Shown here one piece after another: positions 26,097 through 34,784 of a stretch of DNA of 64,000 nt. Numbering within the stretch: the stretch's first letter is position 1; each line of letters starts with the position of its first letter. Source of the stretch: PALSA-612 sp046729255 (lineage in GTDB: Bacteria; Actinomycetota; Thermoleophilia; Gaiellales; Gaiellaceae); assembly GCA_046729255.1 (NCBI GenBank), contig JBKPGF010000004.1, positions 47,602 through 111,601 on the forward strand, in the 5' to 3' direction. The notes below the pieces were generated by a model. The model searched no databases. It was not told the origin of the DNA and was given only the letters and a program-made list of their open reading frames with translations. The position numbers and the translations under genes are program-made.

Positions 26097-26995
26097 CGCT
26101 CGGCGGGCGAGCTGGAGACGGCCGCGGGCTCGACCGGCGGTAAGACGCCGTCCGTCGCCGTCTGCTTCAGGCCGTAGCTACCGGGCCGCGCGCCGGCGAG
26201 GAGCAGCGAGAGTGCGAACCGGCCGATGTGCGTGTCGATGAAGTCGACGGTCGCCAGATTGGCTTTGTCGAAGCCGTCGATCGTGGTCGGCGTCTCCTGG
26301 GACGTCTCCACCCCCACGGCTGGAACACCAGCGTTGGCCAGGCCTTCGTAGAACCCGCGCAGCAGCCTCGCCGTCGCCCCCTGCTGGGCGTGCACCGAGC
26401 GTGCGACGACGACACCGTCGGCGGCACGCTCCTCGTTGCCTGCTCGCTCCTCGACGAGCTGTGGTGCCAAGAGCCTCCACACCGGCGCCTTTCCACCCCG
26501 AACGAGCTCCTGCGCAAGCCGCCTACCGAGCTCACGCGCCGCGTCCTGACGCGCGTAGCGGATGAGCGCCGGCCGGCCGTCGAGCATGTTGCCGAGGGCA
26601 TCGACATCGATGGGCACGCGAATCGCGCGGATGCGCAGCGTCGTGCCCGCACCGGCGTCCACGAGCGTACGCTCGACGAGGTCGCGGATCTGCTGATCCA
26701 CTGGCCCCACGAAGACGAGCGCCACCCGGTGCGACGCAAGACGATCTGCCATCAGCAACGGATACGACTCCTCGACGTACGTCGTAGCAGCGCGCTGCGT
26801 CCGCGACAGCTCTCCGGTCTTCACCCGAGAAGCGTCGAGCTGGCTCTCCAGATCGTCGATCTGGCCGTTGAGGATGTTCCGCTCGCTCTTGGAGACAAAG
26901 CCGCCGCTCGAGATACCGACGCCGACGAGGATGCCGATAACGAGCGCGAGGAACACGGCGGCGAGGGACGCCACGTGGTAGCGAAAGTCGAACAT
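26093..26995 (-). CDS. steB: SteB/MctB-like membrane protein (DUF3186, 'copper transporter' family)
   Basis: 300 residues from ATG 26995. It starts MFDFRYHVASLAAVFLALVIGILVGVG, the family's hallmark: a short cytoplasmic tip and one membrane helix. A coiled coil follows (about 35-65, KSERNILNGQIDDLESQLDA), then an extracytoplasmic alpha/beta domain. The mycobacterial homologue Rv1698 was named MctB for copper; in Corynebacterium SteB partners SteA to control the RipA cell-wall hydrolase. The gene order steA-SRPBCC-steB here supports the cell-division role. Confidence 0.85.
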   Translation of the reverse strand: MFDFRYHVASLAAVFLALVIGILVGVGISSGGFVSKSERNILNGQIDDLESQLDASRVKTGELSRTQRAATTYVEESYPLLMADRLASHRVALVFVGPVDQQIRDLVERTLVDAGAGTTLRIRAIRVPIDVDALGNMLDGRPALIRYARQDAARELGRRLAQELVRGGKAPVWRLLAPQLVEERAGNEERAADGVVVARSVHAQQGATARLLRGFYEGLANAGVPAVGVETSQETPTTIDGFDKANLATVDFIDTHIGRFALSLLLAGARPGSYGLKQTATDGVLPPVEPAAVSSSPAER

Positions 26996-26997
26996 CG

Positions 26998-27444
26998 CTA
27001 CCCGGCAACCTCGCCGCTGAGCGACGCGGCAGTCTGCACGAGCTCGTAGAGCCGGTACGCCGCCGTCCTCGGCAACGAGCGAGGGCGGCCCAGCGCCTCC
27101 GGGCGCCACGAGCCCTCGACGGCGACGATCGCAAGTGTGCGATCGGGCGCGAGCGAGCGCAGGCGCACCTCGAGCTCGAGCCGGTCTGCCGTCAGATTCC
27201 ACACGACCCGCTCGTGGAGCTCGATCGTCTTGACGATAGCGAGCCCGGTCGCGCCGCCCTTGCGGAAGAGCGTCGGTGAGGCTGGGCCTGCGACATCCCA
27301 GCGCGCACCCTCGCGAAAGCCGCGCGCGTCTGGGTGAACGGCTGAGATCGTCGGCCACCAGTCGGCGAGGTGATACGGCTCGGCGAGAAAGCGCCAGACG
27401 TCCCCGCGCGAGGCGAGCACCTCGTGTGACGCCTCGGCTCTCAT
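26998..27444 (-). CDS. SRPBCC (START-like) domain protein
   Basis: 148 residues from ATG 27444. Helix-grip fold pattern: EASHEVLASRGDVWRFLAEPYHLADWWP, ARWDVAG, and WNLTADRLELEVRLRSLAPDRT. Such domains bind a hydrophobic ligand in a deep cavity; here the ligand is unknown. It lies between steA and steB with 2 bases to steB. A 16-codon open frame (27441-27491) ends overlapping its ATG. Confidence 0.75.
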   Translation of the reverse strand: MRAEASHEVLASRGDVWRFLAEPYHLADWWPTISAVHPDARGFREGARWDVAGPASPTLFRKGGATGLAIVKTIELHERVVWNLTADRLELEVRLRSLAPDRTLAIVAVEGSWRPEALGRPRSLPRTAAYRLYELVQTAASLSGEVAG

Positions 27445-27595
27445 GGCCCGGCGAGCACTTGTTGCACAGTTGGCACGGTCCCGTCTTCCATGCGTGCGGC
27501 TCCGCCCAGTATGCTCGCAGCGGGGAAGAGGCTGGGAGCACCTGGGCAAGTTGGCCGGGACCAGCGTGGCCGTGGACGGCGTGGGCACGTGAGGA

Positions 27596-28771
27596 TCAGC
27601 CGAGCCCGACGATGTGCAACAGCCGCTGCCCGATGACCTGGATGAAGACCCGCAGATCAGGAGACGCGACGATGGCGACCGCGATCGCCGCCAGGCCCGC
27701 GCCTGCAAACGCGACGAGCGGCCACACGCCGACCCGTCTGCTGACGAGCTCTGACACGCCCTTCGCATCGACGAGGATCTCGCCGACGCGCAGTCGGGTG
27801 AGGAACGTCGACGACATGCCTTCGCGGTTGCGCTCGAGGAACTCGATGAGGTTGAAGTGCGTGCCCACGGCGACGATGAGCTCCGCGCCGTTCTCGTACG
27901 CGAGCAGCAGCGCGATGTCCTCGCTGATCCCCGGCGCGGGGACCGTGACGTACGGCAGGCCGAGCCGCTCCGCCCGCTCCGCACCGGGCGCATCGCCGGT
28001 CGGATACGCGTGGATCACAAGCTCGGCGCCACACGCCAGTGTCTCGTCGGTGACGGAGTCCATGTCGCCGACGATGACGTCGGGTCGGTAGCCCGCCTCG
28101 CGCAACGCATCCGCACCGCCGTCCACCCCGACGAGCACGGGTTTGAAGTTGCGGATGTACCCGCGGACGATGCGCAGATCGTGTTTGTGGCGCGGGCCGC
28201 GCGCCACGACGAGCACATGCCGGTCTCGGAAGCGGGTGTGCAGGCCCGGGAAGTCGATTCCCTCGGCGAGCAACCGGCCCTCCTCGCGGAGGTAGCGCAT
28301 CGTGTTGTCGGCGAACTCCGAGATCGCGTCCGCGAGCCGGGCCTGCTGCTCGTCGAGCGCATGCAAGACCTCGAGCTCGTCGAGCACCCTGCCCGTCGCC
28401 AGGCAGTCGCCGTTCCTGAAGACAGCGCCGCCGCGGACCGTCACCCACTCGCCCTCGGTCACCCGTTCGAAGAGCGGCGCATTGGGTGCGTCGACGAGCC
28501 GGACGCCTCCCCTGATGAGCGCCAATGGGCCAAGGTTCGGGTACTGCCCGGTCGACGAGGGCGAGACGTTCACGACGACCCGCACTCCCGACTCGACGAG
28601 CTCCTCGGCAGAGACACGATCGAGGTCCGCGTGATCGATTATCGCGACGTCATCCGCGCTCAGCCGCCGGACGAGGTGCTTCGTCCGCCGGTCGAGCCGC
28701 GCACGGCCGGTCAGCTCGACGACCTCGGGCGTGCGTCTGCTGCTGCGACGGATTCGGCCTCGGGTCGGCAT
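27596..28771 (-). CDS. steA: Putative cytokinetic ring protein SteA
   Basis: 391 residues, the usual length. N-terminal SteA-specific part (TGRARLDRRTKHLVRRL), a central thiamine-pyrophosphokinase-like fold (PVLVGVDGGADALREAGYRPDVIVGDMDSV, residues about 215-245), and two C-terminal membrane helices (about 345-390). In Corynebacterium glutamicum SteA and SteB form a membrane complex that recruits and activates the daughter-cell-separating peptidoglycan hydrolase RipA. ATG start with TAGGTT six bases upstream, suggesting a leaderless message. Confidence 0.9.
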   Translation of the reverse strand: MPTRGRIRRSSRRTPEVVELTGRARLDRRTKHLVRRLSADDVAIIDHADLDRVSAEELVESGVRVVVNVSPSSTGQYPNLGPLALIRGGVRLVDAPNAPLFERVTEGEWVTVRGGAVFRNGDCLATGRVLDELEVLHALDEQQARLADAISEFADNTMRYLREEGRLLAEGIDFPGLHTRFRDRHVLVVARGPRHKHDLRIVRGYIRNFKPVLVGVDGGADALREAGYRPDVIVGDMDSVTDETLACGAELVIHAYPTGDAPGAERAERLGLPYVTVPAPGISEDIALLLAYENGAELIVAVGTHFNLIEFLERNREGMSSTFLTRLRVGEILVDAKGVSELVSRRVGVWPLVAFAGAGLAAIAVAIVASPDLRVFIQVIGQRLLHIVGLG

Positions 28772-28777
28772 CTAACG

Positions 28778-28783
28778 AACCTA
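28778..28783 (-). promoter_or_regulatory. Candidate -10 of a leaderless steA promoter
   Basis: TAGGTT on the minus strand, six bases before the steA ATG, directly after the recN stop. Confidence 0.4.
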
Positions 28784-28784
28784 T

Positions 28785-30425
28785 CTATCCACCTGTCCCG
28801 TCGGCAACCGCCGAGAGGAACTCGCGGCCGCCGAGCATACGCTCGATCTCCGCACGGCGCTCGTCGCCGGTGAGCTCGCGGATGCGCGTGTGCGTCGGAT
28901 CGCCCGGAACCTTCTCGACACTGAAGTGACGGTCGGCGCGACTCGCGATCTGCGGTAGATGCGTGATCGTGACGACCTGCGCCCGCTTGGCCAGCCGCAC
29001 GAGCGTGTCCGCCACCGCATGTGCGGTCTGACCGCCGATTCCGGCATCGATCTCGTCGAAGACCATCGTCGCGCCGCCGCCGACCGCGGCGATCGCGAGC
29101 GCGATCCTCGAGAGCTCGCCGCCCGAGGCCGTCTGGGTGACAGGCGCGAGCGGCAAGCCCGCGTTCGGGCGGATGAGGAACGCCACCTCGTCGGAGCCGG
29201 ACGACGATCGCTCGCGCTCTGAGAGCTCGGCCACGAACTCGTCCTCGCCCATGCCGACTCCCTCGAGCGCAGCTGCCACGGCCGCCGCGAAGGGCTGAGC
29301 CGCCGCGACGCGGGCGACTCGAAGCGCGTCGATGAGCTCGTCGACGCGATGTCCGGCCTGCGCCAACGCTTCGGAGGCTGCCGCCACCGGATCGCTTCCG
29401 TCCGCGAGAGCGGAGAGGTCCGCGCGGGCCGCCGACGCGCGTTCCACGAGCTCGGCAGTCGTCGCAGCGCGATGACGCCGTCGGAGATCAGCGAGGCGAT
29501 CGAGCTCCGCTTCGACGTGTTCGAGTCGGCCCGGGTCGGCGTCGAGCGAGGACAGGTACGAGCGGACGGCGGACGACGCGTCTGCCAGCCGAACCTCCAG
29601 CTCGCGCAGCTCCGTCGCCGCCTCGTCGAGCTCCTTCGAGATCCCGGTAATCCGTTCCAGGGACGCAACGGCCTGTGCAGACAGCTCCACCGCGCCTTGG
29701 CCGTCGTCGGGCGCCAGCGCGCCCACCGCCCCTGCGGCTGCTTCCGCGAGCTCCGTGACGTGGCGCAGACGCTCGCGCTCGGCGCGCAACTCGTCTTCCT
29801 GCTCGACCGTCACGCCCTCGGCATCCTCGACCAGCGCCGTGAGCTCGGCCAGCCGTTCCGATGCCGACTCGGCGCCACGGACGAGCTCGTCGTGCGCACG
29901 CTGCGCGGCCTGCAGCTCTCGCCATGCCCGCCGGAGCTGAGCACGCCGCTGCAGCTGTTCGTCGCCGCAGAAGGCGTCGAGCACGTCGAGCTGGTACGAG
30001 GGACGCGCGAGCCGCCGCTGCTCGAACTGGCCGGACATCGCGACGAGGCGCTCGGTCGCCGCGGCTACGTCCTCGCGTGCCGCCGAGCGACCCCACGCAT
30101 AGGCCCGGGTGCGGCCGTCGCCGAACACCCGCCGGGCGATGACGACATCCTCCTCGTCCTCGGGACGGAGCTCGAGCAGCAACACGACGTCGTCCTCCTC
30201 GAGCATGCCGGGAGGCGCGTGCAGCTCCGCCTCGACGTACGCATCGGCGCCCTCGGCGCCGACGAGCGACGCATCGCCCCGTGCTCCGAGCAGCAGGCCG
30301 ATCGCCTGCGCGAGGATCGTCTTGCCTGCCCCTGTCTCACCGGTGATGGCGTTCAACCCGGGAGCGAGCTCGAGCTCGGCCTCGCGGATGAGGACGAGGT
30401 TCTCGATGCGGAGCCTACGTAGCAA
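28785..30425 (-). CDS. recN: DNA repair protein RecN
   Basis: 546 residues, an SMC-like ATPase in double-strand break repair. Walker A is GETGAGKT (29-36), long coiled coils fill the middle (about 150-360), and the C-terminal signature and Walker B are ASGGELSRIALAI and TMVFDEIDAGIGG. Overlaps the nadK end by 11 bases, the common recN-nadK pairing. Confidence 0.96.
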   Translation of the reverse strand: MLRRLRIENLVLIREAELELAPGLNAITGETGAGKTILAQAIGLLLGARGDASLVGAEGADAYVEAELHAPPGMLEEDDVVLLLELRPEDEEDVVIARRVFGDGRTRAYAWGRSAAREDVAAATERLVAMSGQFEQRRLARPSYQLDVLDAFCGDEQLQRRAQLRRAWRELQAAQRAHDELVRGAESASERLAELTALVEDAEGVTVEQEDELRAERERLRHVTELAEAAAGAVGALAPDDGQGAVELSAQAVASLERITGISKELDEAATELRELEVRLADASSAVRSYLSSLDADPGRLEHVEAELDRLADLRRRHRAATTAELVERASAARADLSALADGSDPVAAASEALAQAGHRVDELIDALRVARVAAAQPFAAAVAAALEGVGMGEDEFVAELSERERSSSGSDEVAFLIRPNAGLPLAPVTQTASGGELSRIALAIAAVGGGATMVFDEIDAGIGGQTAHAVADTLVRLAKRAQVVTITHLPQIASRADRHFSVEKVPGDPTHTRIRELTGDERRAEIERMLGGREFLSAVADGTGG

Positions 30426-31239
30426 AGGTCTTGCGGTAGCGATGGACGAACGTCGCCTCGGGCAGCACCGCGAGCAGCGCCGGGCGATCGCCGAGGCGCA
30501 CCGAGACGTTCGCCCCGGTCGTCAGCCGGGTCAGCTCGTGGCCGTCGACGAGGACGGTCACCTCGACATCCTTCGTCCGGTTCGCGACCACGACGTGGCG
30601 GCTGCGCGGGACGACGAGCGAGCGCGCGTGCAGGGAGTGCGGGGCGACGAAGGTGACGGCCATCGCGTCGAGCCCCCAGACGAGCACGGGGCCGCCGTTC
30701 GAGAGGTTGTACGCCGTCGAGCCCGTCGGCGTCGCGCAGATGACTCCGTCGCAGGCGACGGCGCCGAGACTCTCTCCTCCGATCTGCCATTCGAGCTCGA
30801 CCATGCGGCCGAGCACGCCGCTCGCGACGACGACATCGTTCACGGCCACGGCCTGCTTGCCGCCGGCCTCGACATCGAGCGTTGCCAGCTCGAGCACGGC
30901 GTACTCGCCGGCAAACGCACGCGCGAGCCCAGCCTCGAGGTCAGGGCCGTTCACGGACGTGAGGAAGCCGACGCGGCCGAAGTTCACGCCGAGCACGGGC
31001 ACGCCCGTGCCGAGGAAGCGCTGGAGCGCCCGCAGCATCGTGCCGTCGCCTCCGAGCACGACGACGAGATCCGGCGCGCCGGACTCGCCGTCCTCGACGA
31101 TCTCGACGCCCGAGTCCGCGGCCAGCGACGAGAACCGTGCCCGAGCATCCTCGACGAGCTCCGGCTTGCCGTGGCTGACCACGGCGACGCGGCGCACGGG
31201 CTCAACCGACTGCGGCAGCGATCCAGTCATCGAGCTCAT
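30415..31239 (-). CDS. nadK: NAD kinase
   Basis: 274 residues from the first possible start. Phosphorylates NAD to NADP. GGDGTMLRAL is the family signature, with NFGRVGFLTS, NDVVV and GDGVICATPTGSTAYNLSNGGP. The true start may be the GTG at 31197, four bases after the tlyA stop, which gives a 260-residue protein beginning just before RRVAVVSHGK as in homologues. Confidence 0.95.
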   Translation of the reverse strand: MSSMTGSLPQSVEPVRRVAVVSHGKPELVEDARARFSSLAADSGVEIVEDGESGAPDLVVVLGGDGTMLRALQRFLGTGVPVLGVNFGRVGFLTSVNGPDLEAGLARAFAGEYAVLELATLDVEAGGKQAVAVNDVVVASGVLGRMVELEWQIGGESLGAVACDGVICATPTGSTAYNLSNGGPVLVWGLDAMAVTFVAPHSLHARSLVVPRSRHVVVANRTKDVEVTVLVDGHELTRLTTGANVSVRLGDRPALLAVLPEATFVHRYRKTFAT

Positions 31240-31963
31240 CGGGGAGCGTGGCGGAGTCGTCGTGGACGAGATGGAGGAAGAACTCGCGGTTTCCCTTCGG
31301 GCCGGGAAGACTCGAGTCTACGACGCCCGCGACGCGCGCAGCCCAATCGGGCGTGGCCCGCCCGATCTCGTCCAACACACGCGCATGCACTGCCGGGTCG
31401 CGGACGACGCCGCGCTTGACCTCCACGCGGCCCGCTTCGAACTGCGGCTTTACGAGCACGAGGGCCTGCCACCCGGGGGCGGCTGCCGCAAGTGCCGGCG
31501 GCAGCGCGGTCCGCAGCGAGATGAACGAGACGTCGCAGGTGACGAGCTCCGGCGCGTACCCGAGCTCGGGGAGCTGTCGCACGTTCACCCGCTCCAGCAC
31601 GGTCACGCGCTCGTCTGCGCGCAGCCGCTCGTGGAGCTGCCCGTAGCCGACGTCGAGCGCGATGACGTGCGCGGCCCCGTGCTGAAGCAGACAGTCCGTG
31701 AAGCCGCCCGTCGACGCGCCGACGTCGAGGCAGAGAGCGTCCTCGACCGACAAGGCGAATGCCTCGAGCGCGTGCTCGAGCTTCACCCCGCCGCGTGACA
31801 CGTACCGCGGCGGCTCCTCGACGACGAGCTCGGCATCCTCGTCGACCTGCTCGCCCGCCTTCGCATAACCGGGAACGCGACCGGCGAGCACCAGCGCCTG
31901 CGCCTTTGCGCGCGACTCGGCCAGACCGCGCTCGACGAGTAGGACATCGAGCCGCTTCTTCAC
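31202..31963 (-). CDS. tlyA: TlyA family rRNA (cytidine-2'-O)-methyltransferase
   Basis: 253 residues. N-terminal S4 RNA-binding domain (KKRLDVLLVERGLAESRAKAQALV), then an FtsJ-type methyltransferase: SRGGVKLEHAL, motif I CLDVGASTGGFTDCLL (about 80-95) and the DVSFIS motif IV. Homologues methylate 16S and 23S rRNA and affect capreomycin sensitivity. GTG start with TACGCT six bases upstream; heads the tlyA-nadK-recN unit. Confidence 0.93.
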   Translation of the reverse strand: MKKRLDVLLVERGLAESRAKAQALVLAGRVPGYAKAGEQVDEDAELVVEEPPRYVSRGGVKLEHALEAFALSVEDALCLDVGASTGGFTDCLLQHGAAHVIALDVGYGQLHERLRADERVTVLERVNVRQLPELGYAPELVTCDVSFISLRTALPPALAAAAPGWQALVLVKPQFEAGRVEVKRGVVRDPAVHARVLDEIGRATPDWAARVAGVVDSSLPGPKGNREFFLHLVHDDSATLPDELDDWIAAAVG

Positions 31964-31969
31964 CCCGCA

Positions 31970-31975
31970 AGCGTA
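31970..31975 (-). promoter_or_regulatory. Candidate -10 of a leaderless tlyA promoter
   Basis: TACGCT on the minus strand, six bases before the tlyA GTG. Confidence 0.4.
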
Positions 31976-32014
31976 GTAAGACGGCGTCAGCGCGTCATCG
32001 GCCGGAAGGGCCCA

Positions 32015-32578
32015 TCATGGGCTCCACGCGCCGGGTGAGTCGGGTGCTTCGGCCACCGAGGTCCAGAAGGATAGAGCGGCTGAATAGACCGCGCGGCCGA
32101 GTTGCAGGGGGCCAAGGCGTGACGCACGGACAGCGTCGGCGGCAAGCCGCCCCTCCGTCTCGTCGAGCGTGGCGAGCCGCGCCTCGTAGACGCGGATCTG
32201 CTCACGGGCGAGCTCAGCGACCGCTGCCGCGTCGGCGAGTTCGGCGAACAACAAGTGGAGCTGGCCGGGATCGCGGATCGTCATCGTCTCGCTCGTCGGC
32301 TCCGCAAGCCACGCGCTGAGCGCCGACCGCCCTTCCTCTGTCAGCGAGTACACGCGCCGGCGGCGGCCGCCCCGCTCCTGCTCCGCAGAGAGCATTCCCA
32401 GGCGCTCGAGCTCCGCGGTCACGCGATATGGCGTCACGTGCGGGACCGGCCAAAACTCGTCCGCGATGCGGCCCAGCGCGCGCTTGACCTCGTACGCCGT
32501 CGATGGTCCTCGAAGCGCGATAAGCCCAAGCACCGCGAACGCGGAGTCATCGAGCCGTGCGCGTGGTTGCACGCTCAT
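32015..32578 (-). CDS. PadR family transcriptional regulator
   Basis: 187 residues. N-terminal winged helix with the PadR layout (FAVLGLIALRGPSTAYEVKRAL, VTPYRVTAELERLGML, RRRRVYSLTEEGRSAL) and a helical C-terminal dimerisation domain (about 95-170). Divergent from the SGNH hydrolase gene with 50 bases between. Its -10 (TATCAT, seven bases before the ATG) lies inside a perfect 13-base palindrome, so it probably represses itself and perhaps the neighbour; the effector is unknown. Confidence 0.9.
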   Translation of the reverse strand: MSVQPRARLDDSAFAVLGLIALRGPSTAYEVKRALGRIADEFWPVPHVTPYRVTAELERLGMLSAEQERGGRRRRVYSLTEEGRSALSAWLAEPTSETMTIRDPGQLHLLFAELADAAAVAELAREQIRVYEARLATLDETEGRLAADAVRASRLGPLQLGRAVYSAALSFWTSVAEAPDSPGAWSP

Positions 32579-32628
32579 AGTATCTATGATACCGTACCAA
32601 TGATAGTATTTGAGTGAGGAGGGGAGTC
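32579..32628. promoter_or_regulatory. Divergent padR/hydrolase promoter with palindromic operator
   Basis: GTATCTATGATAC (32580-32592) is a perfect 13-base palindrome next to the padR ATG, and a related half-site TGATAGTAT lies at 32601-32609. The minus-strand -10 TATCAT (32591-32586) serves padR as a leaderless gene. The plus-strand TAGTAT (32604-32609) is a likely -10 for the hydrolase, which has a GAGGAGGGG Shine-Dalgarno at 32616-32624. The stretch is strikingly AT-rich for this genome. Confidence 0.6.
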
Positions 32629-33435
32629 ATGCAGATTCGGCGTGTCTTCGGTCCAGCGATGACCTCGTTTCCGGCGGTGGCCGTGGTTCTCGCGCTTGCG
32701 GGCCCAGCGGCGGGCCTAGGTCAGAAGGAACCACAGAGTTACTACCTCGCCCTGGGAGACTCGATCGCGTACGGAATCCAACCGGGCAAAGGGGGTCGGC
32801 CGACGTTCGACACGGGTTACGTCGAGCCCTTCGCTGCCCGTCTGCGCAAGTTGTCTCCGAAGATCAAGGTCGTCAACTACGGATGTCCCGGTGAGTCCAC
32901 CGCCACGTTCACCCGAGGTGGCTGCCCCTGGCTTCGCGAAGGACAGAAGCTGCACGATCCGTTTCGCGGTGCACAGCTCAAGGCAGCGTTGACGTTCCTG
33001 CGGGCTCACCCAGGGCAGGTCAGCCCGATAACCCTGACGCTGTGGGGCAACGACCTCGCTCCGCTGTCGGCCAAAGGTAAGGGCGCGCCCAAGGCGATCG
33101 CGTCATTCGCGTCGCGCCTCGACTCGATTCTCGAGCAGCTTCGGTCAGCCGCACCGACCGCTGAGATCATCGTGACCGGAGCCTGGAACCTGGAGGCCGA
33201 TCAACTCAAGAAGACCGAGCCGCTCTACCGCTCGCTCGACGCGGCCATCGCACGAACCGCGGCAGCTTCGCGAGCGCGGGTCGCAAAGATGTACGCGGTC
33301 TTCACCCCGCCCGGGAACGTCCGTCAGGTCTGCGTGCTCACACACATCTGCGCGATCGGCGATCCCCATCCGAACGACGCCGGGTACCGGGCAATGGCGA
33401 ACGCCTTCTTCGCGGCTTCCGGCTACGGGCGATAG
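32629..33435 (+). CDS. Secreted SGNH/GDSL-type hydrolase
   Basis: 268 residues from ATG 32629, which follows a strong GAGGAGGGG site. Signal peptide (MQIRRVFGPAMTSFPAVAVVLALAGPAAG). Block I LALGDSIAYG with the catalytic Ser, block III Asn in TLWGNDL, and block V DPHPND with the catalytic Asp and His. Cysteines (YGCPG, GGCPW, VCVLTHICAIGD) suggest disulphides. Likely an extracellular lipase or esterase; the divergent PadR gene is its probable regulator. Confidence 0.88.
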   Translation: MQIRRVFGPAMTSFPAVAVVLALAGPAAGLGQKEPQSYYLALGDSIAYGIQPGKGGRPTFDTGYVEPFAARLRKLSPKIKVVNYGCPGESTATFTRGGCPWLREGQKLHDPFRGAQLKAALTFLRAHPGQVSPITLTLWGNDLAPLSAKGKGAPKAIASFASRLDSILEQLRSAAPTAEIIVTGAWNLEADQLKKTEPLYRSLDAAIARTAAASRARVAKMYAVFTPPGNVRQVCVLTHICAIGDPHPNDAGYRAMANAFFAASGYGR

Positions 33436-33452
33436 GCCCAGCCCCAAGGCGG

Positions 33453-34223
33453 CTACTTGGTGCGTACGGCGAGATCGGTGACGATCTCGCCGAGCGCCGA
33501 AGTGTCGGCGTCGATCTTCGCCAGGCGCTCGTGGGCGCGACCGGCGGCGTCAGACGCGAGCTCGCGCGCACCGTCCGCACCGTGCAGCAGGTAGTAGCCG
33601 TCCTCGTCGAGTACGTCGTCAACGATCTGGAACAGGAGACCGAGCTCCTCGCCGAACTCGCGCCAGGGCAACTGGTCGGCGGCAGATACGTCGGCCGCCC
33701 ACAGCCCGCAACCGACCGACGCAGCGAACAGCCGCCCGGTCTTCAGACGATGCAGCACCGCGAGGTCGTGAACCTCGCCGTGGATGTCGAGGTGCTGGCC
33801 GCCGATCATCCCCAGGGTTGCCTCCGCCAGCTCCCGTGCGACCTCGGGCGTCGGATATGCGGCCGTCTGGCGAAACGCCTCGGCCAGCAGCGCGTCCCCG
33901 GCGAGGATCGCGTCGGCTTCCCCGAAGTGCGCCCACATGCTGGGCCGACCGCGCCGCCTCTCGTCGTTGTCGAGCGCCGGCAGGTCGTCATGGACGAGGG
34001 AGAACGAGTGCACGAGCTCGAGCGCCGCCGCCGCGGGGAGCGCCTGCTCCACGCGTGCGCCTGCCGCCTCTCCGGTGGCAAGGCAGATCACCGGCCGGAC
34101 ACGCTTGCCGCCGCGCTCGAAGCCGTACCGCACTGCGTCCGCGAGGTCGCCGAGCTCGGGTACGAGCTGAAGACCGTCCAGGTACTCCTCGACCATCGCC
34201 CGGAGCTGCTCGGGGGAGGTCAT
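33453..34223 (-). CDS. ispA: Polyprenyl (farnesyl/geranylgeranyl) diphosphate synthase
   Basis: 256 residues from ATG 34223, one base after the xseB-like stop. Adds isopentenyl diphosphate to allylic diphosphates. GGKRVRP, first Asp-rich motif HDDLPALDNDERRRG (DDxxxxD) and second motif QIVDDVLDEDG (DDxxD) are intact, as is GGQHLDI. Chain length is not decidable by eye. It is the last gene of the alaS-to-ispA superoperon and convergent with the SGNH hydrolase gene. Confidence 0.93.
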   Translation of the reverse strand: MTSPEQLRAMVEEYLDGLQLVPELGDLADAVRYGFERGGKRVRPVICLATGEAAGARVEQALPAAAALELVHSFSLVHDDLPALDNDERRRGRPSMWAHFGEADAILAGDALLAEAFRQTAAYPTPEVARELAEATLGMIGGQHLDIHGEVHDLAVLHRLKTGRLFAASVGCGLWAADVSAADQLPWREFGEELGLLFQIVDDVLDEDGYYLLHGADGARELASDAAGRAHERLAKIDADTSALGEIVTDLAVRTK

Positions 34224-34224
34224 C

Positions 34225-34404
34225 TCAGCCGTCCAGCTCGTGCTTCGCGCGCTCGATCTCGCTGTGCGCTTCTCTCGCGAGGCGGGCGATCTCGTCGAGG
34301 AGCTCGAGGGCGGCGTCCGGCTCCTCCGTCCGCTCGAGCTTGGCGCGAGCGGCCTCGAGCTGCGCAAGCAGCTCCTCGGCGTGGCTGAGCGGATCGACGC
34401 TCAC
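34225..34404 (-). CDS. XseB-like small helical protein (exodeoxyribonuclease VII small subunit?)
   Basis: 59 residues. GTG start overlapping the nusB stop by 4 bases, and stop one base before the ispA ATG, so it is plainly a gene. Two helices: HAEELLAQLEAARAKLER and AALELLDEIARLAREAHSEIERAKHEL. Length, helical pattern and position between nusB and ispA fit XseB, but the typical 'ExGxxxLEEALxLYExG' signature is poorly kept and no xseA is present in the window. Alternative: an unrelated small coiled-coil protein. Confidence 0.6.
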   Translation of the reverse strand: MSVDPLSHAEELLAQLEAARAKLERTEEPDAALELLDEIARLAREAHSEIERAKHELDG

Positions 34405-34784
34405 GACGCCACCTGCTCGCGCGCGACCCGTGCGAGCACGCCGTTGACGAGCTTTCCGGCGTCGTCGGACGCGTAGCGCTTGGCGAGGTTCACCGCTTCC
34501 GAGATCGCCACCTCAACCGGGACCGTACCGTGGACGAGCTCGTAGATGCCTATGCGGAGGATGTTCCGCTCGAGCACTCCCAGGCGGTCGGCCGGCCAGG
34601 CATCGGACGCGGCGTCGATGATCCGGTCGAGCTCGGCAGCCTCGGCTGACACCGCCTCAGCCAGCTCTCGACTGAAGGGGTCGACGTCACCCTCGTAGAG
34701 CGCGGTCAGCGGCTGGCCGGTGAGATCCCACTGATAGAGGAGAAAGAGCGCTGTCCGCCTGGCCGCGCGGCGTCCGGACATCAC
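34401..34784 (-). CDS. nusB: Transcription antitermination factor NusB
   Basis: 127 residues, an all-helical protein that binds boxA RNA with NusE (S10) in rRNA antitermination. Signature parts: RRAARRTALFLLYQWDLTGQ at the N-terminus and RNILRIGIYELVHGTVPVEVAISEAVNLAKRY near the end. Overlaps the asp23 and xseB-like genes by 4 bases each. Confidence 0.94.
   Translation of the reverse strand: MMSGRRAARRTALFLLYQWDLTGQPLTALYEGDVDPFSRELAEAVSAEAAELDRIIDAASDAWPADRLGVLERNILRIGIYELVHGTVPVEVAISEAVNLAKRYASDDAGKLVNGVLARVAREQVAS

Noticed and set aside
26093..27541. Reading the SteB homologue as a copper transporter
   Set aside because: The name comes from one mycobacterial study; there is no metal-binding motif here and the steA context favours a cell-envelope division role.
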